From assembly GCF_000702665.1 (NCBI RefSeq), contig NZ_JNJA01000008.1:124001-188000 (forward strand): 64,000 nt of DNA. Direction: 5' to 3'. Source of the stretch: Solidesulfovibrio alcoholivorans DSM 5433 (lineage in GTDB: Bacteria; Desulfobacterota; Desulfovibrionia; Desulfovibrionales; Desulfovibrionaceae). Positions 1 to 7,498 of the stretch are shown one piece after another. Under the pieces are notes generated by a model. The model had not been told where the DNA came from. It saw nothing but the letters and a program-made list of their open reading frames with translations, and made no database searches. Position 1 is the stretch's first letter; every line of letters starts with the position of its first letter. Made by a program: the position numbers and the translations under genes.

Positions 1-1
1 C

Positions 2-235
2 TCCACCGGCCGCCAATATTCCCTGGAAAAGCCGGAATGGCAAAACGGGGCCTTCACCAAGGCCCTGGTGGAAGGCGTCAAAGGCAAGGCCGACAACCGC
101 CACACCGGCCGTGTCACCTTCAAGATGCTCGACCTCTACATCTCCGAACGCGTCAAGGAACTCACCCGCGGCGAGCAAACGCCCACTACCGGCGTCCCCG
201 GCACCGTGGAAGACTTCCCCATCGCCGCCGATTAG
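2..235 (+). CDS. Caspase-family (peptidase C14) protein, C-terminal end
   Basis: Only the last 77 residues are inside the window; the gene begins upstream of base 1. The visible reading frame opens with STGRQYSLE and continues through GAFTKALVEG and VTFKMLDLYISERVKEL to a TAG stop. This is how the end of a bacterial caspase (p20/metacaspase) domain looks: a Ser/Thr-rich loop after the catalytic Cys region, then a GAFT-A-EG helix and a terminal helix ending in PTT-P-T-DFPIA. The catalytic His/Cys dyad lies upstream and cannot be checked. Such proteins are thought to act as Cys proteases in signalling or defence; the role here is unknown. A stem-loop array follows 10 bases after the stop and may end transcription. 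Confidence 0.65.
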   Translation, partial: STGRQYSLEKPEWQNGAFTKALVEGVKGKADNRHTGRVTFKMLDLYISERVKELTRGEQTPTTGVPGTVEDFPIAAD

Positions 236-244
236 TGGTGTGGT

Positions 245-356
245 GTGGGGCGCTGCCCCACGCCCCGCCGGGACGCTGTCCCGGACCCTGCCGGGGCGTT
301 GCCCCGGACCCCACCAGGGCTCTGCCCTGGACCCGCCGGGGGGAGTCACTCCCCCC
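245..356. repeat. Phased array of five GC-rich stem-loops
   Basis: Five perfect palindromes in a row: GTGGGGC-gct-GCCCCAC (245-261), GGGAC-gct-GTCCC (270-282), GGGGC-gtt-GCCCC (293-305), AGGGC-tct-GCCCT (316-328) and GGGGGGAGT-c-ACTCCCCCC (338-356). The first four centres are exactly 23 bases apart and the fifth is 25 on. Linkers share a GGACCC-CC consensus. Arms differ while pairing is kept, so selection or a copying mechanism maintains the folded form. It sits between convergent genes and belongs with the palindromes at 596, 35842, 37352 and 63503. Confidence 0.85.
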
Positions 357-675
357 GGTCCCCCCGTTCGGCGTCGTGACGCGGGAAGGGCTGCGGGCAC
401 CGGACGGGCGGAGGCAGGCGCAGCGAAGATGGGGCCGGAATTTTGCTTTGAAAGCCTTGGGAAGCAAAAGACTTTAAAGGAAGGTAGCTTCTTCAAATGC
501 GGCGCTTCGCCGCTGGCGCCCGTTTCCGAGACCACAGACCCCGACGCACCACTCGCCGGCCACGCTTCCACCCGCTTTCCGCTCCCCGTTCGGGGGGCCG
601 GGGGGGATGATCCCCCCCGGCCGTCGGAGACATGCCTTTGTCTTTGCCTTCCTCTCTCTCCGTCCGACCTTCCCG
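357..675. other. Intergenic remainder with one further palindrome
   Basis: No gene is supported here. Overlapping open frames on both strands show Arg/Pro-rich translations typical of non-coding high-GC DNA. The only structure I see is the 27-base palindrome at 596-622, listed separately. The stretch separates the caspase-like gene from the convergent flavoprotein gene. Confidence 0.6.
596..622. repeat. 27-base perfect palindrome (GGCC-G7-AT / AT-C7-GGCC)
   Basis: Thirteen bases, GGCCGGGGGGGAT at 596-608, pair perfectly with 610-622 around a single central G. The same plan, a G-run plus AT, a one-base centre, then AT plus a C-run, recurs at 37386-37408 and 63535-63557. Lying just 3' of the minus-strand flavoprotein gene, it may serve as a transcription end or mRNA-stabilising stem. 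Confidence 0.8.
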
Positions 676-1764
676 TTACGCCATAGCGGCGGCTTCGGCG
701 GCTTCGTATTGGGAGATGAGTTCGCGGAAGAGTTCGGCGACGGGCATGATGCGATCGATGCGCCAGGCGTTTTTGCCGGCGAAGGCGAAGCCGTGTTTGA
801 GGCGGCCTTTCTTGGCGTTGGCCAGGGCGAGGGTGATGCAGTAGGGGGCTTTTTGGTAGTCGCAGGAGTGGATGCAGCGGTAGGGGCAGCGTGGGGGCGT
901 TTTTTCGCCGTGCGCGGCCTGGTCGAGGAAGGCGTTATGGATGGCGCGTCCGGGCATGCCCACGGGGCTTTTGATAATGACGACATCTTGTTGGGTGGCA
1001 TCGACGTAGGCCTCTTTGAAGGCCGGGTCGGCGTCACATTCGTCGGTGGCGACGAAGCGGGTGCCCATTTGCACGCCGGCAGCGCCGAGCTTGATGAAAC
1101 GGTGGATGTCTTCGCCGGTGTAGACGCCACCGGCGGCGATGATGGGGATGGGGGCACCGTTGGGGGCGGTGTAGGGTTTGACGCCGGCCACGACTTCTCC
1201 GACGAGCTTTTCCAGGAGGAAGTCGGGGTCCTCGATTTGTTCTGCTTTGAATCCCAGGTGTCCGCCGGCCATGGGGCCTTCGACCACGAAGGCGTCGGGG
1301 GTGCGGCCGAAGCGCGAGAGCCATTTTTTGCAAAGGATGACTGCGGCGCGGGCGGAGGAGACGATGGGGACGAGTTTGGTTTTGGAGCCTTCGGTCAGAT
1401 AGGAGGGCAGGTCCAGGGGCAGGCCGGCGCCGGAGAAGATGGCGTCGACGTTTTCCTTGATCGCGGTTTTGACCAATTCGGCGAAGTTGGCCATGGCGAC
1501 CATGATGTTGACGCCGAGCGCGCCCGAAGTCACGGCGCGGGCCTTGCGGATTTCGTCGGCCAGGGCGCGGTTGTTGGCCTCGATGTAGTTGGTGGCGAAA
1601 TCCGGCTGGTACATGCCGATGCCGGCGGCGGAAATGACGCCGAGTCCCCCCGAGGCGGCTACGGCGGCGGCGAGCCCTGACAGGGAGATGCCGACGCCCA
1701 TGCCGCCCTGGATGACGGCCTTTGGGATGGACAGGTCGCCTATACGTAAGGATGGAAACGACAA
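676..1764 (-). CDS. Nitronate monooxygenase-like NAD(P)H/FMN flavoprotein
   Basis: 362 residues, the full length of a 2-nitropropane dioxygenase / nitronate monooxygenase TIM barrel, a soluble FMN enzyme. Visible family marks are IQGGMGVGIS (19-28), PMAGGHLG (164-171, with the active-site-type His), AAGGV (210-214) and the phosphate-binding GVQMGTRF (230-237). A C-terminal Cys cluster (CPYRC..CDY...C, 293-309) is seen in many anaerobe members. The family also includes FabK-type enoyl reductases, but no fab genes are nearby, so the substrate is open. The start appears to be TTG at 1764, preceded by GGAG at suitable spacing; there is no upstream in-frame ATG. It faces the upstream gene across the palindromic gap and is transcribed alone. 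Confidence 0.85.
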   Translation of the reverse strand: MSFPSLRIGDLSIPKAVIQGGMGVGISLSGLAAAVAASGGLGVISAAGIGMYQPDFATNYIEANNRALADEIRKARAVTSGALGVNIMVAMANFAELVKTAIKENVDAIFSGAGLPLDLPSYLTEGSKTKLVPIVSSARAAVILCKKWLSRFGRTPDAFVVEGPMAGGHLGFKAEQIEDPDFLLEKLVGEVVAGVKPYTAPNGAPIPIIAAGGVYTGEDIHRFIKLGAAGVQMGTRFVATDECDADPAFKEAYVDATQQDVVIIKSPVGMPGRAIHNAFLDQAAHGEKTPPRCPYRCIHSCDYQKAPYCITLALANAKKGRLKHGFAFAGKNAWRIDRIMPVAELFRELISQYEAAEAAAMA

Positions 1765-2983
1765 AGGGGGCTCCGAAGGTTGCGTGCGAGGCGGGATTGC
1801 CTGTCCCTGCCCGTGCCGGACGCTTCCGACGGGCGGGGGCGTCGCGCGGGCGGCGCATATTCAAAAAGGGACCCGCCCCAGGGGGAGGATCCCGATTCCG
1901 GTTCCGGAAGGGCTGCCTTCCCGCGCGGTTGGGCACCGGCAGGGGGAGGTCGACCCGAGGGGGCGTCGTACTCAAGTCCGGAGTAGGGTACGGTCGTTGG
2001 GCCAAGACCCGTCGGCGCATGGCTATGGCATGAATGCGCGATACAGGCAAGGGGCTGGCGGGGAGAATCCTTATTTACGGCACAGGGGTCGGCGCGCGGC
2101 GCGACGACGTGCTCCTTCTCACGAATCCGTGGCGAATCGTGGCGATTACAGCGGTTGTGCTTCGGAAAAAATTCACAATATCCTCTCTGCTGTTTTCGAC
2201 TTTGTTGCATTATTTCACAAGGGCGATCCAGGGGTTGGCAGCGGCGGGGGGTGGTGCTGCGTCGCGTGTCACAAGTTGCCGGGAAGGCCTGCGCGTGCCG
2301 ATTTTTTTCACGTTTTGCGCTTAAAAAAATAGTTGTTTAATTTAGGTGTGTTGCAAAAAAAATTTGCGAAATGGCAGGTTCGAGAGCCGCATTTTCCTGT
2401 CGGGATGGGTGGCGGCTGAAGGCGGGATGTGCTACGATTCGATAACTTTTTCATGCTTGACTGGCAGTCGGAAGGGGAGTTATAAGCATTCCGCCTTCGT
2501 GACACGCAATTGATATTTGATAACACGGTTCGCATGCCTGAGTGGCGCTTGTTTCGAAGTGATACAAATGAAACAATGCAATTCATGTCATATCGACTGT
2601 AAAATGTGAAAACAAGAGCAATGTTGACGCCTCCCATATCGCTTGCCAGTGTCCATGTTGGGGTGAAGGCACTGTTTCAAGAGATATCGTGTCAATGCCA
2701 CTTGGTCTTGCGCTGTGTTTGAAATGATTTTTTGCTTTTAAAAAAATGTTTGCGCTCAAAAAAAACAAGTGCCGTTTAAATAATACTGAATATTGAGCGG
2801 AAAGTTCATGTAACCATGCAGCGATTGTAAAGGCGAATGATGTGTTTGATTTCGAATTTTTAAAATTTAATAAAAAATTTTCTTGCTGGAGTTCCTTTCG
2901 GCAAGACGATTCTGTTGATGGAGTGAGGGCAAAGGCGATGCATAAGTATTTTATATGGCGAGGAGAAGGGGAGTGTGGCGTCT
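1765..2983. other. 1.2 kb gene-free region, AT-rich in its second half; complex I promoter region
   Basis: No convincing gene on either strand; short frames at 2034-2340 and 2308-2768 lack ribosome sites and family features. The first 400 bases are GC-rich. From about 2140 composition changes sharply to AT-rich, with A/T tracts at 2325-2335, 2356-2366, 2735-2765 and 2858-2882. The last tract, about 100 bases before nuoJ, could be an UP element or curved DNA at the complex I operon promoter. I cannot name a -35/-10 pair with confidence. The shift may mark acquired or decayed DNA. Confidence 0.5.
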
Positions 2984-3496
2984 ATGAATGAAGTCTATCT
3001 TGGGCAATGCGCCTTCGCGCTCTACGTGCTCATTATCCTCGGCGGCGGCGTCCTGGCCGTCACCGCGGCCAACCTCGTCCGGGCCATGCTCGGACTGGTC
3101 GTGGCCCTGTTCGGCGTGGCCGGGCTCTACCTTCTGCTCCTGGCCGAGTTCGTCGCCCTGATGCAGATCCTCATCTATGTCGGGGCCGTCACCGTGCTCA
3201 TCTTCTTCGCCATCATGCTCACCCGCGCAGCGGACGGAGCCGAGGCCGAAGGGCCGGGCGAGCGCGGCGTCATGCGGGCGATCCCCGCCTTCCTCGTGCC
3301 GGCCGGCATCCTGGTGCCCTTTCTCGCCGTCTACGGCGCGACCGGCTTTCCCACACCCAAGAACGTGAGCCCCGATCAGCTCGGCGCAGGCCTGCTCGGG
3401 CCCTACACCCTGGCCTTCGAGCTCATTTCCGTCGTGCTGCTGGCCGCCATGGCCGGCGCGGTGTTGTTGGCATTTGAAAAACGGAGGGCGGCATGA
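2984..3496 (+). CDS. nuoJ: Complex I membrane subunit J
   Basis: 170 residues of almost continuous hydrophobic helices, as expected for the five-helix NuoJ subunit of the proton-pumping oxidoreductase membrane arm. VRAMLGLVVALFGVAGLYLLL and the stretch around LMQILIYVGAVTVLIFF (third helix with its pi-bulge Tyr-Val-Gly) are typical. ATG at 2984 is chosen because GGGGAG lies ten bases before it; a GTG at 2975 would add three residues and is also possible. It is the first gene of a 13-gene operon and overlaps nuoK by four bases (ATGA). Confidence 0.95.
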   Translation: MNEVYLGQCAFALYVLIILGGGVLAVTAANLVRAMLGLVVALFGVAGLYLLLLAEFVALMQILIYVGAVTVLIFFAIMLTRAADGAEAEGPGERGVMRAIPAFLVPAGILVPFLAVYGATGFPTPKNVSPDQLGAGLLGPYTLAFELISVVLLAAMAGAVLLAFEKRRAA

Positions 3497-3804
3497 ACAA
3501 TCCGCTGGTGCTCTATCAGGTCGTGGCCGTGTTGCTGTTGTGCCTCGGGCTCTACGCCCTGGTCGTCCGGCGCACGCTGATCGGCATGCTCATCGGCGTG
3601 GAGCTGATGCTCAACGGCGCGGGCCTGTCCATCGTGGCCGCCGCCCAGCTCACGCCCATGGACGCCGTCCTCGGGCAGCTCGGCGCGCTGCTCGTCATGG
3701 GGCTCGCCGCCGCCGAGGCCACCCTCGTGCTGGCCATCGTCCTGGTCGTTTCCAAACGCTTCGGGGACGCCGTGATCGACGGCCCCAGCGAACTCAAGGG
3801 GTAG
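3493..3804 (+). CDS. nuoK: Complex I membrane subunit K
   Basis: 103 residues, the standard NuoK length, with three membrane helices. The two conserved buried glutamates of the proton path are visible: GVELMLNG (about residue 36) and AAAEATLVLAIV (about residue 72). This MrpC-like subunit links the quinone end of complex I to the antiporter-like subunits. Its start overlaps the nuoJ stop, and the next gene begins three bases after its own stop, implying translational coupling. Confidence 0.96.
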   Translation: MNNPLVLYQVVAVLLLCLGLYALVVRRTLIGMLIGVELMLNGAGLSIVAAAQLTPMDAVLGQLGALLVMGLAAAEATLVLAIVLVVSKRFGDAVIDGPSELKG

Positions 3805-3807
3805 CCC

Positions 3808-5301
3808 ATGGCCGTCGCTGCGCAAACGATTGAAAGTGCCCGGGTGCTCGCACCCCTTGTCATTACCTTTCTGGCGCCCTTTGCCCTGTGGCTGCTGCGC
3901 AAGAACCAGGACCTGCGCGAAGGTGTGTCCTTCGTCGCCGCGGCCATGGCCTTCGCCTCCGTGATCTCCATGGTCCCGGCCGTGCTCCACGGCTCGGTCT
4001 GGACCTACCACCTGGTCACGTTCTTCCCCGGCGTCTCCATCACCTTCGCCGTGGACGGACTCTCGCTCATCTTCGCCATCGTGGCCACGTTCCTGTGGTT
4101 TTTCGCCACGAGCTACAACATCGGCTACATGCGCTCACTCAAGGAACACGCCCAGACGCGCTACTACTTCTGCTTCGCCGTAGCCATCTTCGGCGCGGTC
4201 GGCGTGGCTTTTTCCGGCACCATCGTCACGCTCTACCTTTTTTATGAAGTCATCACCGTCTTCACGTATCCCCTGGTCGCCCACCACCAGGACGCCGAAG
4301 GCTATCACGGCGCGCGCAAGTACCTGGTCTACCTCATGGGCACCTCCAAGCTGTTTCTGCTGCCGGCCATGATCCTCACCTACGTCCAGTGCGGCACCCT
4401 GGACTTCAACCTGGCCGACATCAGCCACGGCATGTTCCCCCCGGGCGCCGACCCGACCCTGGTCCGCATCACCTACTTCCTGTTCCTGTTCGGCCTCGCC
4501 AAGGCCGCCATCATGCCGCTGCACAACTGGCTGCCCTCGGCCATGGTCGCGCCGACGCCGGTCTCGGCCCTGCTGCACGCCGTGGCCGTGGTCAAGGCGG
4601 GTGTCTTCTCCGTCTCGCGCGTCATGCTCTCCTGCTTCGGCGTGGACCTGTTGTCCAACCTGGGCCTCGGGCTCATCACCGCCTATCTCGCCGCCTTCAC
4701 CATCGTCGTGGCCTCGATCATCGCGCTGACCAAGGACGACCTCAAGGCGCGGCTGGCCTATTCCACGGTCAGCCAGCTCTCCTACATCATCATCGGCGTG
4801 GCCATGCTCTCGCCCCTGGCCGTCAAGGGCGGGCTTTTGCACATCGCCCACCATGCCTTCGCCAAGATCACGCTCTTCTTCGCGGCCGGCGCGATCTACG
4901 TGGCCACGCACCTGAAAAAGATCCCGCTCATGGATGGCCTCGGCCGCAAGCTGCCGTTCACCTTCGGCGCGTTCGCAGTGGCCTCGCTGTCCATGATCGG
5001 CGTGCCCCCGGTGTGCGGCTTCGTCACCAAGTGGTACCTGGCCAACGGCGCCATCAGCATCCACCAGTACATCCTGCTCCTGGCGCTGCTCGCCTCGACG
5101 CTCCTCAACGCCGGCTACTTCGTGCCTGTCATCTACCGGGCCTTTTTCCGGCCGCCGGTTCCCGAGGTGGACCATTCCCACTTCAAGGAAGCGCCCCTGG
5201 TCATGGTGGTGCCCTTGTGCCTGACGGCGTTCATCTCCGTGGCCCTGGGCCTGTATCCGCAGATATTCGCGTCGTTCGTGGACGCGTTCGGCAGATTCTA
5301 A
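3808..5301 (+). CDS. MrpD/NuoL-family antiporter-like subunit (first of four)
   Basis: 497 residues of a proton-translocating antiporter-like subunit, closer to MrpD or hydrogenase-linked subunits than to classical NuoL because it lacks the long C-terminal lateral helix. Key charged residues of the half-channels are present: Glu147 in TLYLFYEVITVFTY, Lys232 in LAKAAIMPLHNWLPSAM and Lys263 in HAVAVVKAGVFSV. The broken-helix HHAFAKITLFFAAG block is also intact. It follows nuoK by three bases, the position NuoL usually holds. With three other such subunits in the same operon it is an extra pump module compared with canonical complex I. Confidence 0.9.
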   Translation: MAVAAQTIESARVLAPLVITFLAPFALWLLRKNQDLREGVSFVAAAMAFASVISMVPAVLHGSVWTYHLVTFFPGVSITFAVDGLSLIFAIVATFLWFFATSYNIGYMRSLKEHAQTRYYFCFAVAIFGAVGVAFSGTIVTLYLFYEVITVFTYPLVAHHQDAEGYHGARKYLVYLMGTSKLFLLPAMILTYVQCGTLDFNLADISHGMFPPGADPTLVRITYFLFLFGLAKAAIMPLHNWLPSAMVAPTPVSALLHAVAVVKAGVFSVSRVMLSCFGVDLLSNLGLGLITAYLAAFTIVVASIIALTKDDLKARLAYSTVSQLSYIIIGVAMLSPLAVKGGLLHIAHHAFAKITLFFAAGAIYVATHLKKIPLMDGLGRKLPFTFGAFAVASLSMIGVPPVCGFVTKWYLANGAISIHQYILLLALLASTLLNAGYFVPVIYRAFFRPPVPEVDHSHFKEAPLVMVVPLCLTAFISVALGLYPQIFASFVDAFGRF

Positions 5302-5406
5302 CCGGCTCCGGGGAAATCCCGGCGCGCAAACGAACGGCTGCCGCCGCGCGCGGCGCGATGCCGGCGGGACTTTCGGCCCTGCCGGAAAGGACGAAGGAAG
5401 GACGCC

Positions 5407-5673
5407 ATGCGGGAACCGCAAAAACTCGGCGACTGGCTGGATCGGGCCAGGGAAAACGCCAACGGCTGGAAGAAGGCCCTGTACGCCGTGCTCGGGCTCT
5501 TCGTACTGCTCAATCTCTTCATCACGCCGCACCACCCCCATTTCTCCGGCGAAGGCATCCCCGGCTTCTGGGAGATATTCGCCCTGGTCTCCACGGTGGT
5601 GATGGTCGTGGTGCTCAAGAAAATCATCTACCCCATGCTTGCCCGCCCGGAGGACGACAATGGCCGGTCTTGA
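5407..5673 (+). CDS. Small two-helix membrane protein inside the complex I operon
   Basis: 88 residues that I cannot place in a named family. A basic/amphipathic N-terminus (LGDWLDRARENANGWKK) precedes a first hydrophobic helix (about 24-40); a His-rich loop (TPHHPHF) follows, then a second helix (about 58-79) ending in basic residues. There is a clear AAGGAAGG ribosome site. Its 3' end overlaps the next antiporter-like gene by 14 bases. Sitting between two antiporter-like subunits, it is probably an accessory or linker subunit of the enzyme's membrane arm; this is inferred from position alone. Confidence 0.8.
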   Translation: MREPQKLGDWLDRARENANGWKKALYAVLGLFVLLNLFITPHHPHFSGEGIPGFWEIFALVSTVVMVVVLKKIIYPMLARPEDDNGRS

Positions 5674-7474
5674 ACAGCTAACGGGCATCCATTTCTGGCA
5701 TCCGGCCATCGGCTTCCTGGCCCTGGCCCTGGTCATGGCCTTCCTGTCCAACGAGACCTATAAAACCTGGCGCTGGCTGCTGCTCGCCCCGCCTGTCCTG
5801 GCCATCGCCTCGGTGGTGTCCCTGACGCTCGGCCCCGACGGCGCGCGCCAGCTCGCCGCCATTCCCTACCTCGGCCACACGCTGCTGCTCGGCCGGGTGG
5901 ACGCCCTGGCGCTGGTCTTCGCCCACGTCTTCGCCATCCAGGCGCTGATCGGCTTCATCTACGCCCTGCACGTGCCCGACCGCGGCCAGCATATGGCCGC
6001 CTGCCTGTACGTGGCCGGCGGCTTCGGCTGCGTCTTCGCCGGGGACTACGTGACGCTCTTTATCTTCTGGGAACTCATGAGCGTCGGTTCGGTGTTCCTG
6101 GTCTGGCTGCGCGGCACGCCGCAGGCCACGGCCGCGGGCTTCCGCTACTTCCTGTTCCACATCTTCGGCGGCCTGTTCCTGCTCGGCGGCCTGCTGCTGC
6201 GCTACGCCGCCATCGGCACCTTCGACTTCACTGCCGTGGCTCCGGACGCCGCCCGCTACTTCGATTACATCATCCTGATCGGCTTCCTGGTCAACGCCGC
6301 CTTCGTGCCCCTGCACGCCTGGCTGCCCGACGCCTACCCCGAAGCCACGGTCACCGGCGCGGTCTTCATGAGCGCATTCACCACCAAGACCGCCGTCTAC
6401 GTCCTGGCGCGCGGCTACGCCGGCTTCGAGATCCTCGCCGTCGGCGGCTGCGTCATGTGCCTCTACGGCGTCTTCTACGCGACCATCGAGAACAACGCCC
6501 GGCGCATCCTGTCCTACCACATCGTCTCCCAGGTCGGGTACATGGTGTGCGGCATCGGCATCGGCACGGCCATGACCCTCGACGGGGCCTGTGCCCACGC
6601 CTATGCCCACATCCTTTACAAGGGCCTGCTGTTCATGGGCACGGGCTGCCTGCTCTACGCCGTGGGCACGGCCAAGCTGACCGAACTCGGCGGACTGGCC
6701 TCGCGCCTGCCGCTGGTCATGATCGGCTACATGGTCGGCGCGGTCTCCATCTCGGGCATGCCGCTTTTCAACGGCTTCGTGACCAAGACCATGACCATCG
6801 CCGGCGCGGCCGAGGCCCACCGCACGTGGCTGGCGCTCGGCATGGAGCTCGCCGCGGTGGGCACGTTCCTCTCCGTCGGCATCAAGCTCCCGTACTTCGC
6901 CTTCTGGGCCAAGCCCAAGAGCCATGTCGCACTGAAGCCCATTCCCTGGAACATGTACCTCGGCATGGGCATCTCGTCGCTTTTGTGCCTCGGCATCGGC
7001 CTGTTCCCGCAGACGCTCTATTCGCTGCTGCCGTTCCCCACGGACTACGTTCCCTACACGCCCTGGCACGTGGTTCAGGCCTGCTGCATCCTCGGTTTCA
7101 CCGGCCTCGGGTTCTACCTCATGCGCAAGATCATTCCGCCGCACCCCAGCCGCAACCTGGACTTCGACTTCCTGTACCGGCTCGTCGGCCGGGGCTTCGT
7201 GAAGCTCGTCTCCTTCCCTGCGGCGGCCATCGATAACGTCTGGACGGATGTCTACGAAAAGATCGGGCTCAAGGCCCTGATCGAGGCGGGGCTCGGCACG
7301 AGCGTCTTCGACGGCAAGGTCATCGACGGCGTGCTCGACGGATCGGCCAGGAGCGTGCGCGAGGTCGGCGGCGCCGGCGTGGCGCGCACCCAGACCGGCC
7401 GGCTCCAGGATTACCTGGCCGCCGCCGTGACCATCGGCCTGGTCATCTTCGCCATTGTCTGGTTTGTGGGCTAA
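5660..7474 (+). CDS. NuoL/MrpD-type antiporter-like subunit (second of four)
   Basis: 604 residues, the length of NuoL, with a C-terminal extension (about 480-604) and a final hydrophobic helix that could form a lateral arm. Glu138 in LFIFWELMSVGSVF is the conserved helix-5 acid, and Lys243 in AFTTKTAVYVLA the helix-8 lysine. The usual helix-7 lysine, five residues before the PLHxWLP motif, is Asn212 here, whereas the other three antiporter-like subunits of the operon keep Lys. ATG at 5660 is chosen for the GGAGG five bases upstream; a start 21 bases earlier is open but has no ribosome site. It may take the place of NuoL. Confidence 0.9.
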   Translation: MAGLEQLTGIHFWHPAIGFLALALVMAFLSNETYKTWRWLLLAPPVLAIASVVSLTLGPDGARQLAAIPYLGHTLLLGRVDALALVFAHVFAIQALIGFIYALHVPDRGQHMAACLYVAGGFGCVFAGDYVTLFIFWELMSVGSVFLVWLRGTPQATAAGFRYFLFHIFGGLFLLGGLLLRYAAIGTFDFTAVAPDAARYFDYIILIGFLVNAAFVPLHAWLPDAYPEATVTGAVFMSAFTTKTAVYVLARGYAGFEILAVGGCVMCLYGVFYATIENNARRILSYHIVSQVGYMVCGIGIGTAMTLDGACAHAYAHILYKGLLFMGTGCLLYAVGTAKLTELGGLASRLPLVMIGYMVGAVSISGMPLFNGFVTKTMTIAGAAEAHRTWLALGMELAAVGTFLSVGIKLPYFAFWAKPKSHVALKPIPWNMYLGMGISSLLCLGIGLFPQTLYSLLPFPTDYVPYTPWHVVQACCILGFTGLGFYLMRKIIPPHPSRNLDFDFLYRLVGRGFVKLVSFPAAAIDNVWTDVYEKIGLKALIEAGLGTSVFDGKVIDGVLDGSARSVREVGGAGVARTQTGRLQDYLAAAVTIGLVIFAIVWFVG

Positions 7475-7498
7475 CCGCCAAGGGAAAGGGAGCTTTGC

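Noticed and set aside
245-356. Possible CRISPR or tandem repeat because of the 23-base period
   Set aside because: The units are hairpins with differing arms and no spacer-repeat alternation; there are no cas genes.
2308-2768. Short minus-strand frames in the AT-rich gap
   Set aside because: No ribosome sites, no hydrophobic or domain pattern, and they overlap each other in different frames.
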